From the NCBI GenBank assembly GCA_964471755.1, contig CAYYJM010000049.1, positions 1 through 30,168 of the forward strand: 30,168 bases of DNA, written 5' to 3'. Of the stretch, positions 23,247-30,168 are shown one piece after another. Both the position numbers and the translations under genes were made by a program. Source of the stretch: CAYYJM01 sp964471755 (GTDB lineage Bacteria; Planctomycetota; Planctomycetia; Gemmatales; Gemmataceae). The notes beneath the pieces were generated by a model that searched no databases, was not told the DNA's origin, and saw only the letters and a program-made list of their open reading frames with translations. The first letter of the stretch is position 1; every line of letters begins with the position of its first letter.

Positions 23247-24394
23247 GAGACGTTCTGCACCGTGGCCGGGGTGGTTCGCTTGCCAGTCAGCCGCTCGAAC
23301 AGGGCCTGATAGCGTCGGGCCATCACCGCGAACGAGAACTCGACGACGACACGTTCCCGACCCGTCCGGGCCAGGTGCTGACGCCGGGTCGGATCGCGCA
23401 GCAACTCGTCGATGCGCTCCGCCAGGCGTCCGGCATTTCCGGCGTCGAGAAGCAACCCGTGTTCGTCATCGCGGATCACCTCCGGCACCCCGCCGACGCT
23501 CGTGGCGACCACGGCCACACCCGCCGCCAGCGCCTCCAGCACGACGACGGGCAATCCCTCCGTGTACGAGGACAGAACGACGAGGTCCGCGTGCGGCGTC
23601 AGGCGATCGAGATCCGTGCGGAAGCCGGCCATCACGAATCGGCCCGCGAGCGACGGCAGGCCCTTCAACTGATCGGTGAGTTGGTCCCGCAGTGGGCCAT
23701 CGCCATAGAGAACGAAGCCCACATCGGGATGACGCGGTGCCAGTTGACAGGCAGCGGTGAGGAAGAGATCGAATCCCTTCTCGGGACTGAGTCGGCCGGC
23801 CGCCGCGACGATGACGCGCGGCGGCGTCGGAAAGAGGCCCTCGACGACCGCCCGACCGGCCGGATCGGGGTGAGCGTAATCTTCGGCCCGGATGCCGTTC
23901 GGGATCGCCATCAGTCGTTCGGGCCGCACGCCGGCCTTGCGGACCTTCGCCGCCATCGCCTCGGACACCGCGACGACGGCATCGACCTGGCGCATGGCCC
24001 AGCGATCGACCATCTCGTTGAGTCGCACCTTCCACGTCGCGGCCGTCCAGCCGTGGGCGACGGCCACGCACGGGATGCCGGCTCGTCGCGCTGCCAGCCA
24101 GCCGACCAGGTCGCACTTGTAACCATGTGTCAAGACGATGTCAGCTCGCAGGTGTCGAAGATGCTCGGCCACCTCGCGAGCCGCCGCGAAGATCCACGGC
24201 GCGTTTCGTTTCAGGGTGATCGTCTCGAACCCGGCCGCGGTGCAGCGATCGAGAAACGGTCGGGCCAGGCCGCGTTCGACGAAGCCGAGAAACGTCGTGC
24301 GGAAGCCGTCCGGCAGAGCCTGAGCGAGGCCGAGGATCTGCTTTTCAGGCCCGCCGAAGAACGGCGAGGCGGTCAACTGCACGAGGTTGAACAT
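23243..24394 (-). CDS. Glycosyltransferase family 4
   Basis: This 383-aa GT-B enzyme has an N-terminal acceptor domain with FNLVQLTASPFFGGPEKQI (GGPE loop) and ADIVLTHGYKCDLVGWLAARRAG, AVSEAMAAKVRKAGV and IPNGI. The donor domain has VAAAGRLSPEKGFDLFL, YGDGPLRDQL, ADLVVLSSYTEGLPVVVLEALAAG with EX7E, and ATSVGGVPEVI. It probably adds a hexose to a lipid-linked or growing chain at the cytosolic face. The ATG at 24394 has GAGG 7 nt upstream; the hairpin at 24410-24427 lies just before it. Upstream in-frame codons belong to the fusion gene's tail and are rejected. Confidence 0.92.
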   Translation of the reverse strand: MFNLVQLTASPFFGGPEKQILGLAQALPDGFRTTFLGFVERGLARPFLDRCTAAGFETITLKRNAPWIFAAAREVAEHLRHLRADIVLTHGYKCDLVGWLAARRAGIPCVAVAHGWTAATWKVRLNEMVDRWAMRQVDAVVAVSEAMAAKVRKAGVRPERLMAIPNGIRAEDYAHPDPAGRAVVEGLFPTPPRVIVAAAGRLSPEKGFDLFLTAACQLAPRHPDVGFVLYGDGPLRDQLTDQLKGLPSLAGRFVMAGFRTDLDRLTPHADLVVLSSYTEGLPVVVLEALAAGVAVVATSVGGVPEVIRDDEHGLLLDAGNAGRLAERIDELLRDPTRRQHLARTGRERVVVEFSFAVMARRYQALFERLTGKRTTPATVQNVS

Positions 24395-24409
24395 CGCGTC
24401 CTCATTTAG

Positions 24410-24427
24410 CCGCCGGCTTGCCGGCGG
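24410..24427 (-). repeat. Intergenic hairpin (copy B)
   Basis: CCGCCGGC (24410-24417), TT, GCCGGCGG (24420-24427), preceded on the minus strand by GAAGACCG and followed by CTAAATGAGG. It sits in the 52-bp gap between the fusion gene stop and the GT4 start. It has the same design as the hairpin at 21873-21890. Confidence 0.75.
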
Positions 24428-24446
24428 TCTTCCCAGACACCGCCGG

Positions 24447-26402
24447 TTACGAGGTCGCCAGTGTCTCGCGCAATCCCTGCTCGACGCCGCGACTCGGCAC
24501 CCAACCGAGTCGCTCCCGCGCCGCCTGGCAATCAAATATAGGACACGCCCGCGCCGAGCGCACCCGGTAGATCGACAGGGGCGCACCGCGACCGAGAACC
24601 TTCGCCAGCAACTCGACGCCGAACGCCGCCGGGTAGAGCAGCATCAGCGGGAAGTACCACACGCCGAGTTTCTGGCCCGTCGTCTCGCGGAATCGCCGGA
24701 TCACTTCACTCTGTGTCACCCGGGCGTCATCGACGAGATGGAAGATCGATCCATCGAAGACGGGTCGATCGCTGGCTCCGACAATGCCATCGGCCAGGTC
24801 TTCGACGTAGACCAGGGGCAGCACGACGCGGCCATCGCCCAGAACGATGAGTCGCTGGCCCATGCGGATGCCGACCGACGGCCCGAGCAGATTGTTGCCC
24901 GGCCCGAAGACGAGGCCCGGACGAAGGATCACGGCCGGTAGTTTGAGCGTCTCGGTCGCCTTGCGGACGATCCGCTCGGCTTCGAGTTTCGTGATCGTGT
25001 ACTGCCCACGTCGATTCGGCGTCGGCTCGTACGGCCAGTCCTCCGTCACGACCGAGTCCGCCTTCATTGTCGCGGCCGAGAGAACGCTCAGTGACGAGAC
25101 GTAGACGAGTTTCGCCACGCCGTGTTCGAGACAGGCGTTGACCACGTTTCGCGTCCCGGCCACGGTGCCACGATAGAAATCGTCGGCGCTGCCGCGTACC
25201 GCCGCCCCGAGGTGGTAGACCTGACGCACGCCGCGCGTGGCTCGATCGACCACGGCCGGATCACCCAGGTCGCCGATGACAAGGTCGATGCGCGGATCGG
25301 CCGCCAGTTCTCCGCCCGGCGGCCGACGCACCAGCAGACGCACCCGTTCGCCCCGGTCGAACAACCGCTTCAGGACGCGACGACCGATGAACCCCGCCCC
25401 GCCGGTCAGCAACACCGGGGCCGTCGGCGTGCTGGCGTACCGGGCGAGAAACGCTTCCTTCGCCACGTCCGCCGGTCGGGCGACGCGCTCGGTCCACTCG
25501 ACCGATCGCCGGGCCGCCTCGGCCGTCACCGGAAACGGTCGGCCCGCCTTCAGGTCGGCGTAGAAGGCCCGGATCAATTCCTGCACGCCGTGATACCGGC
25601 GGATGAAACCGAGGGCCGTCTTCGCGACGTTCCACGGCACCTGGAACAACTGACTCGTCGCCTCGAGCGTCGAGTTCACGGCTCGCCGGACGAATTCCGG
25701 CATCGGCCGCATCTTCCGCGCGGTGACGCTCAGACCGAACAGGTCGGCCCGGATCGACCCGCGCGTCCCGTGAACGACCAGGCAGTTGACCAGGGGTCGA
25801 GCGCTCCCTGACAGATGGATCTGGCCGGTGCCCTTCGCCGTCCGCACGAAGACACGCCACTCGCTGAAGTGCAGGTTCGGATCGCTGCCGCCCTGCTGAT
25901 AGTTGGCCGTCACTTCCTGCGGTTCACCGAGGAACGCCTCCAGGACGTAGAGCGCGTGGACGCCCAGATCGCGGAACGGATAGCCGCCCTCGCGGTAATG
26001 CACCGGCGGCGGCCCCTCACGCCAACCCGGATACGCCAGGCTCCGGAAGTAGTCCGCCGAGACGACCTCGCCAATCGTCCCGGCCTTCACCAGATCGAGG
26101 GCCCGACGGATGAACGGGTCGAATAGCATCGCGTGATCGACGCCGACGATTCGGTTGACTTCCTTCGCCTTGCTGACAATCCGGTCGCAGTCCTCAATAC
26201 TGGTGGCGAGTGGTTTCTCGACCAGGACGTGACAACCCAGGTCGAGCGCCTGCAACGTCAGGGCCGCGTGACTCGCTGGCGGCGTCATCACATGGACGAC
26301 GTCGAGTCCCTCCTTGCCCATCGCGGCCAGGTCCGGATAGACACCACGAACGCCGAAGCGATTCGCCATCTGCTTCGCACGCTCGCCTAAATACTCTGCC
26401 AC
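24447..26402 (-). CDS. Gfo/Idh/MocA oxidoreductase-SDR epimerase fusion, N-terminally truncated
   Basis: This 651-residue protein has two joined domains. Residues 1-325 are Gfo/Idh/MocA-like: VHVMTPPASHAALTLQAL, VLVEKPLA (EKP at 62-64), a catalytic-type DLGVHALY and the large beta-sheet domain. Residues about 329-651 are an extended SDR: TGGAGFIG (333-340), YVSSLS, Y468-x3-K472, and PGLVFGPGNNLLGP. Together they suggest oxidation and epimerisation or reduction of a nucleotide sugar for the polysaccharide. The first domain lacks the opening beta1-alpha1-beta2 with its GxGxxG NAD motif, roughly 35-40 residues. Upstream sequence is the intact GT4 gene, whose 3' end it overlaps by 16 bp from GTG 26402. 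An ATG at 26369 is the alternative; neither has a ribosome site. The oxidoreductase half may be inactive or use NAD supplied by a partner. Confidence 0.75.
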   Translation of the reverse strand: MAEYLGERAKQMANRFGVRGVYPDLAAMGKEGLDVVHVMTPPASHAALTLQALDLGCHVLVEKPLATSIEDCDRIVSKAKEVNRIVGVDHAMLFDPFIRRALDLVKAGTIGEVVSADYFRSLAYPGWREGPPPVHYREGGYPFRDLGVHALYVLEAFLGEPQEVTANYQQGGSDPNLHFSEWRVFVRTAKGTGQIHLSGSARPLVNCLVVHGTRGSIRADLFGLSVTARKMRPMPEFVRRAVNSTLEATSQLFQVPWNVAKTALGFIRRYHGVQELIRAFYADLKAGRPFPVTAEAARRSVEWTERVARPADVAKEAFLARYASTPTAPVLLTGGAGFIGRRVLKRLFDRGERVRLLVRRPPGGELAADPRIDLVIGDLGDPAVVDRATRGVRQVYHLGAAVRGSADDFYRGTVAGTRNVVNACLEHGVAKLVYVSSLSVLSAATMKADSVVTEDWPYEPTPNRRGQYTITKLEAERIVRKATETLKLPAVILRPGLVFGPGNNLLGPSVGIRMGQRLIVLGDGRVVLPLVYVEDLADGIVGASDRPVFDGSIFHLVDDARVTQSEVIRRFRETTGQKLGVWYFPLMLLYPAAFGVELLAKVLGRGAPLSIYRVRSARACPIFDCQAARERLGWVPSRGVEQGLRETLATS

Positions 26403-27583
26403 ACCGTTTCCAGCCGCCGCGCCAGCGACTCCCAGTCGTATCGACTTCGCGCCAGCGCACGCCCCGCCTCGACTCGCGCGGCGGCACCGACCGGATCGGC
26501 CCACACCCGTTCGATCGCTCCGACCAGGTCCGTCGGTCGATCGACCAGCAGCAGTTCCCGGCCGTCCTGGACGTGCAACCCCTCGGCCCCGACTCGCGTC
26601 GAGACGACCGGCACCCCCGCCGCGAACGCTTCGAGGATCTTGAGACGCGAACCACCACCGACGCGCAGCGATACCGCCAGCACGCTGGCCCGGGCCAGAA
26701 ACGGTCTGACGTCCGGCACGTCGGCGTGCAGTTCGACGCCGGCCGTCTCCTGACATCGTCGTGTCAGCCAGGCGGGTGGACTCCGGCCCACGAGGAGCAG
26801 GCGGACGTCGGGGTACACCCTTCGCAATCGCGGAAAGACGTCGCCCAGCAGCGATGCCGCCGCGTCCTGATTCGGCCGACTGTCCAGCGCTCCGACGTAG
26901 AGCAGCGTTCGCGGTTCCGGCCTGCGTTCGATCGCGGCATGGGCCGCAAAATCGACGCCGTTATCCACGACCTCGACGCGCGGCGCTCCGTACATCGTTC
27001 GCAACCGCTGGGCGTCCTCCGCACTCACGGCCACGGCCGCATCGACGCAGCTGTACACGCGACGCTCGAACGCCTCGACCTTCTTCCACTGCCGACGGAC
27101 GTACCACCGCTTCAGGGCGTTCGTCGTCGTCTCGCAGTGTCGCTGCCAGATGGATGACACCACGTCATGCGCCGTCACGAGCAACTTCGCCCCCGGAATC
27201 GCCCGCACCGCGTCGGCGTAGGCGATCCATTCGAGTTGCCACAGGTCGATCCCCTGCCGCGCGACCTGGCGGATCGCCGCACGCACTTCCGGACTATCGT
27301 GACTCGCCACGGTGTACGGCAGCGGCGAGAACGTGTTCAACGCCAGGCGGGCGTAGAAACCGAGGCCCTTCTTCGTGACCGGCGGATCGAGGACCGGCAC
27401 CAGTCGCACGCCACGCGGTTCCAGTTCAGTCCGCGTCGCGTCGATCTCGGCCTGACTCGCGGCCCGGAAAATGTAGGTGATCTCGTGCCGACTCGTGAGC
27501 GGTCGAAGTAGATGCAGGATGCGCAATCGGGCACCCGACGTCGCCGGGCAGCACGCCGTCTCACTGACCACGGCCACCTTCAT
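26387..27583 (-). CDS. Glycosyltransferase family 4 (GxRLKxLEA type)
   Basis: This 398-aa GT-B enzyme begins MKVAVVSETACCPATSGARLR (acceptor side, SGARLR loop). It continues with LLVTAHDVVSSIWQR, ERRVYSCVDAAVAVSAEDAQRL and VVDNGVDF. The donor domain has LLYVGALDSRPNQDAAASLL, LLLVGRSPPAWL, VSLRVGGGSRLKILEAFAAGVPVVSTRVGAEG and a C-terminal YDWESLARRLETVW. This subfamily is common in exopolysaccharide and sugar-transfer clusters. The ATG overlaps the TGA of the upstream GT4 gene (ATGA, 27580-27583). Its natural end is intact, so the truncated start of the following fusion gene is not explained by a lost tail here. Confidence 0.92.
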   Translation of the reverse strand: MKVAVVSETACCPATSGARLRILHLLRPLTSRHEITYIFRAASQAEIDATRTELEPRGVRLVPVLDPPVTKKGLGFYARLALNTFSPLPYTVASHDSPEVRAAIRQVARQGIDLWQLEWIAYADAVRAIPGAKLLVTAHDVVSSIWQRHCETTTNALKRWYVRRQWKKVEAFERRVYSCVDAAVAVSAEDAQRLRTMYGAPRVEVVDNGVDFAAHAAIERRPEPRTLLYVGALDSRPNQDAAASLLGDVFPRLRRVYPDVRLLLVGRSPPAWLTRRCQETAGVELHADVPDVRPFLARASVLAVSLRVGGGSRLKILEAFAAGVPVVSTRVGAEGLHVQDGRELLLVDRPTDLVGAIERVWADPVGAAARVEAGRALARSRYDWESLARRLETVWQSI

Positions 27584-28674
27584 CGCGAGCCCTCCTCGCC
27601 GAGGTACAGCCCCTCGTACTGGCGGATCATGCGAACCAGGTCGAAGTGTTCCTCCACCCGTTCGCGGCCCGCCCGACCGAGTCGCTCCGCCAGGCCCGGT
27701 TCACGGTATACGCGGACGATCGCCGACGCGAGCGCGGCCGGGTTCTCCGACGGCACGAGCAGGCCGGTTTCCCCTTCCGCGACCACCTCGGGATTGCCGC
27801 CGACCCGCGTGGCGACGATCGGCAGGCCGCTCGCCATCGCCTCCAGCAGTGTCAGCGAGATGCCCTCCGTCCGCGATGGCAGCACGAATAGCCGACCGCG
27901 TGCCAGCAGTGGCGGTACGTCACGCACGGTGCCGAGGAACTCGGCGTTCGCATTGAGTCCCAGCCGCGCCGCCTGCTCCTCCAGATCGCTCCGGCAGGGG
28001 CCATCTCCAGCGACCAGTAACCGAAACTCCGGCACCTGCTTCACGACCAGGGCCGTCGCTTCGAGCAGACAGGCGACATCCTTCTCGGCCGTCAATCGCG
28101 CCACGACGACGGCCGGGCCAGCGTTCGCGTACGTCCCGATCCGGAATCGCTCCAGGTCGATGCCGTTGGTCACCACGCGGACGGCTCGCTCCGGCACACC
28201 CTGTTTGCACGCCAGGGCCGCAGCATCGGCCGAGACGCAGACGAAGGCATCGGCCCGGGCCGATGCGAAACGCAGCAGCGACGCCTGACGCGACGTTGTC
28301 ACCAGGTCCGCGCCACGGTGCCGGGTGTGGACCACCCGCCGCACGCGCGCCATCCGGGCCGCCGGTGCCGCGTAGATCAGTGGCCGCTCATCGTGAGTGT
28401 GAACCGCGTGCGCTCCCAGACGAGCCATCAACCAGGCCAGCTTCACGTAGAGCAGCGGCCGAAAGCCGCCCTCCTGACACAGAGCCGTCACCGGCCAGCC
28501 GGCCGCCTCGATCTCCTCGGCGAGCAGACCTCGCCCGGAGAGGGCCACGAAGTGCAGGTCGAACCGTTCGCGATCGGTTCGCCGGGCGAACTCGACGAGC
28601 AGCCGCTCCAGGCCGCCCATCTCCAGGCCCTGCGTGACGTGAACGACCCGGCATCGTCCGGAGCTGCGGCTCAC
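27580..28674 (-). CDS. Glycosyltransferase family 4
   Basis: This 364-aa GT-B enzyme starts at a GTG that overlaps the TGA of the ABC ATPase gene (GTGA, 28671-28674), with GGAGGAGG about 8 nt upstream. N-terminal motifs are VVHVTQGLEMGGLERLLVEF, AVHTHDERPLIYAAPAARMARV, RRVVHTRHRG, VCVSADAAALA and VVTNGIDLERF. The donor domain has AVVVARLTAEKDVACLLEA, LLVAGDGPCRSDLEEQA, EGISLTLLEAMASGLPIVATRVGGNPEVV (EX7E) and a standard C-terminal helix. It should transfer a sugar during assembly of the exported glycan. Confidence 0.92.
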   Translation of the reverse strand: MSRSSGRCRVVHVTQGLEMGGLERLLVEFARRTDRERFDLHFVALSGRGLLAEEIEAAGWPVTALCQEGGFRPLLYVKLAWLMARLGAHAVHTHDERPLIYAAPAARMARVRRVVHTRHRGADLVTTSRQASLLRFASARADAFVCVSADAAALACKQGVPERAVRVVTNGIDLERFRIGTYANAGPAVVVARLTAEKDVACLLEATALVVKQVPEFRLLVAGDGPCRSDLEEQAARLGLNANAEFLGTVRDVPPLLARGRLFVLPSRTEGISLTLLEAMASGLPIVATRVGGNPEVVAEGETGLLVPSENPAALASAIVRVYREPGLAERLGRAGRERVEEHFDLVRMIRQYEGLYLGEEGSR

Positions 28675-30044
28675 GAGTACGCCTCCTCCGGAAGCCGTTC
28701 CGCATTCTCTTCTTCCTCCTCGCTCAACTCACCAGCACCGGACTGAAATCGTGCCTGGCGAAGATGATCCATCGACCGCTCGCCCCACTCCTGCGGAACG
28801 ACGATGCATCCGTACCGAGAGGCCGGCATCGCCTGGGCGAACTCCGTGGCGAAGAAATTCCCTGCCTCGACACGCAGCGTCGCCGCGTCGCTGATCCGAT
28901 CCTGCGTGTCGAACGAAGTCGCACAGAACAGATCGAGGCGGTATTCCCCTGCCAGGAGCGGCACGCGCGGCACTCGACAGACAACATCACGGGCCTGCTC
29001 CGGCGTCGCCGGGCTCTCGACCGTGAAGTAGCTCGCCAGTTCCGTCAGCTTGTGGCCGTTGTGATCGCGCACCGTGATCGCCACGTCGAGCGGCGTCGTC
29101 ATCGTCTCGGTCGGCGTCTTCATCCGCAGGCGGATGTACAGATCCTCGCCCGTGACGGCGAAGTCGGTTCGTCGCCCCGCCGCGTCGAGGAACTCGATCG
29201 ACTCGAATCGGAATCGCCCCTCGCCGCTACGATCCTTCCGATCGCGCAGCGGAATCGCTCCGACTTCCTCGGCGACGCGCAGGTATTCGCCGACCACTTC
29301 GCGCGTCGGGCCGAACGCACGCACCTGACCCTGTTCCAGCAGCACCGTCCGATGGCAGATCGTCTGGATCGCTCCCATGTCGTGACTGACGAACAGGATG
29401 GTTCGACCTTCATGAGCCACGTCGCCCATCTTCTTCAGGCACTTCTTCTGGAACTCGGCATCGCCGACCGCGAGGACCTCGTCCACGACGAGAATCTCCG
29501 GCTCCAGATGCGCCGCCACCGCGAAGGCCAGCCGGCCGTACATGCCGCTGGAATAACGCTTCACCGGCGTGTCGAGGAAGCGGTCGATCTCGGCGAAGGC
29601 GACGATCTCGTCGAACTTGCGGCGAATCTCGCCCTGCGACATGCCCAGGATCGAGCCGTTCAGGAAGATGTTCTCGCGGCCGGTCAGCTCGGGATGAAAC
29701 CCGGTGCCGATTTCAAGGAGGCTGCCGACGCGGCCGTGGATTTCCACGCGGCCTTCCGTGGGGTAGGTGATCTCGGAAAGAATCTTGAGGAGCGTGCTTT
29801 TGCCGGCGCCGTTACGGCCGATCAGCCCGACCACCTCGCCCTTCCGGACATCGAAAGAGACATCCTTCAGCGCCCAGATGGCCTCGTCGCGCCGGACCTG
29901 TTCCTCGCGAGTGCCCTTCAGCCGGCGGAATGGCGCAAGCACCGCGTCCATAAGCGAAGATCGAATCGTCCTGTAACGGTCACGGCGCAGGCCGATCCGG
30001 TATAGTTTCGACAGGTTCCTGACGGAGATGATGGGGGGATTCAC
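28671..30044 (-). CDS. Polysaccharide/O-antigen ABC export ATPase with C-terminal glycan-recognition domain (Wzt-like)
   Basis: This 457-aa cytoplasmic ATPase begins with ISVRNLSKLYRIG and an insert (residues 20-55) before the P-loop, as in KpsT/Wzt-type exporters. Motifs: Walker A GRNGAGKST (76-84), EIGTGFHPELTGRENI (Q-loop region), signature YSSGMYGRL (164-172), Walker B EILVVDEVL (183-191), switch His221 in VSHDM. Residues about 260-430 match the Wzt C-terminal beta-sandwich that binds the glycan's modified end, followed by an acidic tail SEEEEENAERLPEEA. The GTG at 30044 has no ribosome site, and the frame is open further upstream through the tandem repeat, so the start is uncertain. The matching permease is expected beyond the right edge. 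Confidence 0.9.
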   Translation of the reverse strand: MNPPIISVRNLSKLYRIGLRRDRYRTIRSSLMDAVLAPFRRLKGTREEQVRRDEAIWALKDVSFDVRKGEVVGLIGRNGAGKSTLLKILSEITYPTEGRVEIHGRVGSLLEIGTGFHPELTGRENIFLNGSILGMSQGEIRRKFDEIVAFAEIDRFLDTPVKRYSSGMYGRLAFAVAAHLEPEILVVDEVLAVGDAEFQKKCLKKMGDVAHEGRTILFVSHDMGAIQTICHRTVLLEQGQVRAFGPTREVVGEYLRVAEEVGAIPLRDRKDRSGEGRFRFESIEFLDAAGRRTDFAVTGEDLYIRLRMKTPTETMTTPLDVAITVRDHNGHKLTELASYFTVESPATPEQARDVVCRVPRVPLLAGEYRLDLFCATSFDTQDRISDAATLRVEAGNFFATEFAQAMPASRYGCIVVPQEWGERSMDHLRQARFQSGAGELSEEEEENAERLPEEAYS

Positions 30045-30063
30045 GGAAGTTGGGGTGCGGTGT

Positions 30064-30168
30064 GTGGTGCTTGGTGCGTGGTGCGTGGTGCGTGGTGCGT
30101 GGTGCGTGGTGCTTGGTGCTTGGTGCTTGGTGCTTGGTGCTTGGTGCTTGGTGCTTGGTGCTTGGTGC
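30064..30168. repeat. Heptanucleotide tandem repeat, 15 copies, continues past the right edge
   Basis: The + strand unit is KTGGTGC: one GTGGTGC, one TTGGTGC, five GTGGTGC, then eight TTGGTGC. The order shows block-wise expansion of two variants. It ends 19 bp upstream of the Wzt-like GTG start. On the minus strand the unit has no stop codon in any frame. Confidence 0.95.

Noticed and set aside
26403..26756. A hidden N-terminus of the Gfo/Idh domain in the extended frame upstream
   Set aside because: That frame lies over the conserved 3' end of a GT4 gene, is Arg/Gly-rich and contains no GxGxxG fold at the right distance; a frameshift in another frame is excluded for the same reason.
30064..30168. 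CRISPR array
   Set aside because: The unit is a contiguous 7-bp repeat with no spacers and no cas genes nearby.

Overview
The window looks like a chromosomal piece of a high-GC planctomycete, most likely Gemmatales/Gemmataceae. This is an inference from gene content: a DUF1080 (3-keto-disaccharide hydrolase-like) secreted protein, a DUF1570-like HExxH protein, a secreted NHL propeller, two DUF4058-like proteins, a CxxC/CxC zinc-ribbon membrane protein and GC-rich intergenic palindromes. Two runs of 10 N (9093-9102 and 12923-12932) show that this is a draft scaffold. The right end runs into a 7-bp tandem repeat, where assemblies often stop. I see no rRNA, tRNA, CRISPR array, transposase or phage gene, and no gene-free stretch longer than 300 bases.

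Left third (1-9801, mostly + strand). The window opens with the 5' end of der (EngA GTPase) on the minus strand. Divergent from it is a tight ABC-2 exporter operon with an ATPase and two different six-TM permeases (514-3183). Next, behind its own strong promoter-like sequence, is an unusual gene (3268-5163). It encodes both periplasmic porter loops of an RND efflux pump fused together behind a signal peptide, with every transmembrane segment missing. A long inverted repeat supplies its stop codon. Then come a secreted six-bladed NHL propeller, a DUF4058-like gene, a small zinc-ribbon membrane protein, a second DUF4058-like gene, and a ferritin-like diiron protein interrupted by the first N-run.

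Middle third (9880-19461, mixed strands). It holds a small secreted protein, a CPBP intramembrane protease, an acyl-CoA dehydrogenase (second N-run near its N-terminus), two small unknown proteins, a phosphodiesterase/alkaline-phosphatase superfamily enzyme and metK. These are followed by a secreted DUF1570-like zincin and a DUF1080 protein that diverge from a shared 159-bp region with plausible promoters both ways.

Right third (19485-30044, all minus strand, read right to left). This is a surface-polysaccharide cluster: a Wzt-like ABC ATPase with a C-terminal extension, three GT4-type glycosyltransferases, a further divergent GT4/GT-B enzyme counted among the four glycosyltransferases of that fold, an oxidoreductase-epimerase fusion, a membrane GT2 and a membrane-anchored deacetylase-like protein. 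Most junctions are 4-bp stop/start overlaps (GTGA or ATGA). The natural reading is synthesis, sugar modification and ABC-dependent export of one glycan. The matching permease (Wzm) would lie beyond the right edge. The fusion protein has lost the first half of its NAD-binding Rossmann fold, and the Wzt gene starts next to a heptanucleotide tandem repeat.

The most unusual items are the RND porter without membrane segments, the N-terminally truncated Gfo/Idh/MocA-SDR fusion, the heptamer array at the 5' end of the polysaccharide cluster, and several families of intergenic palindromes.
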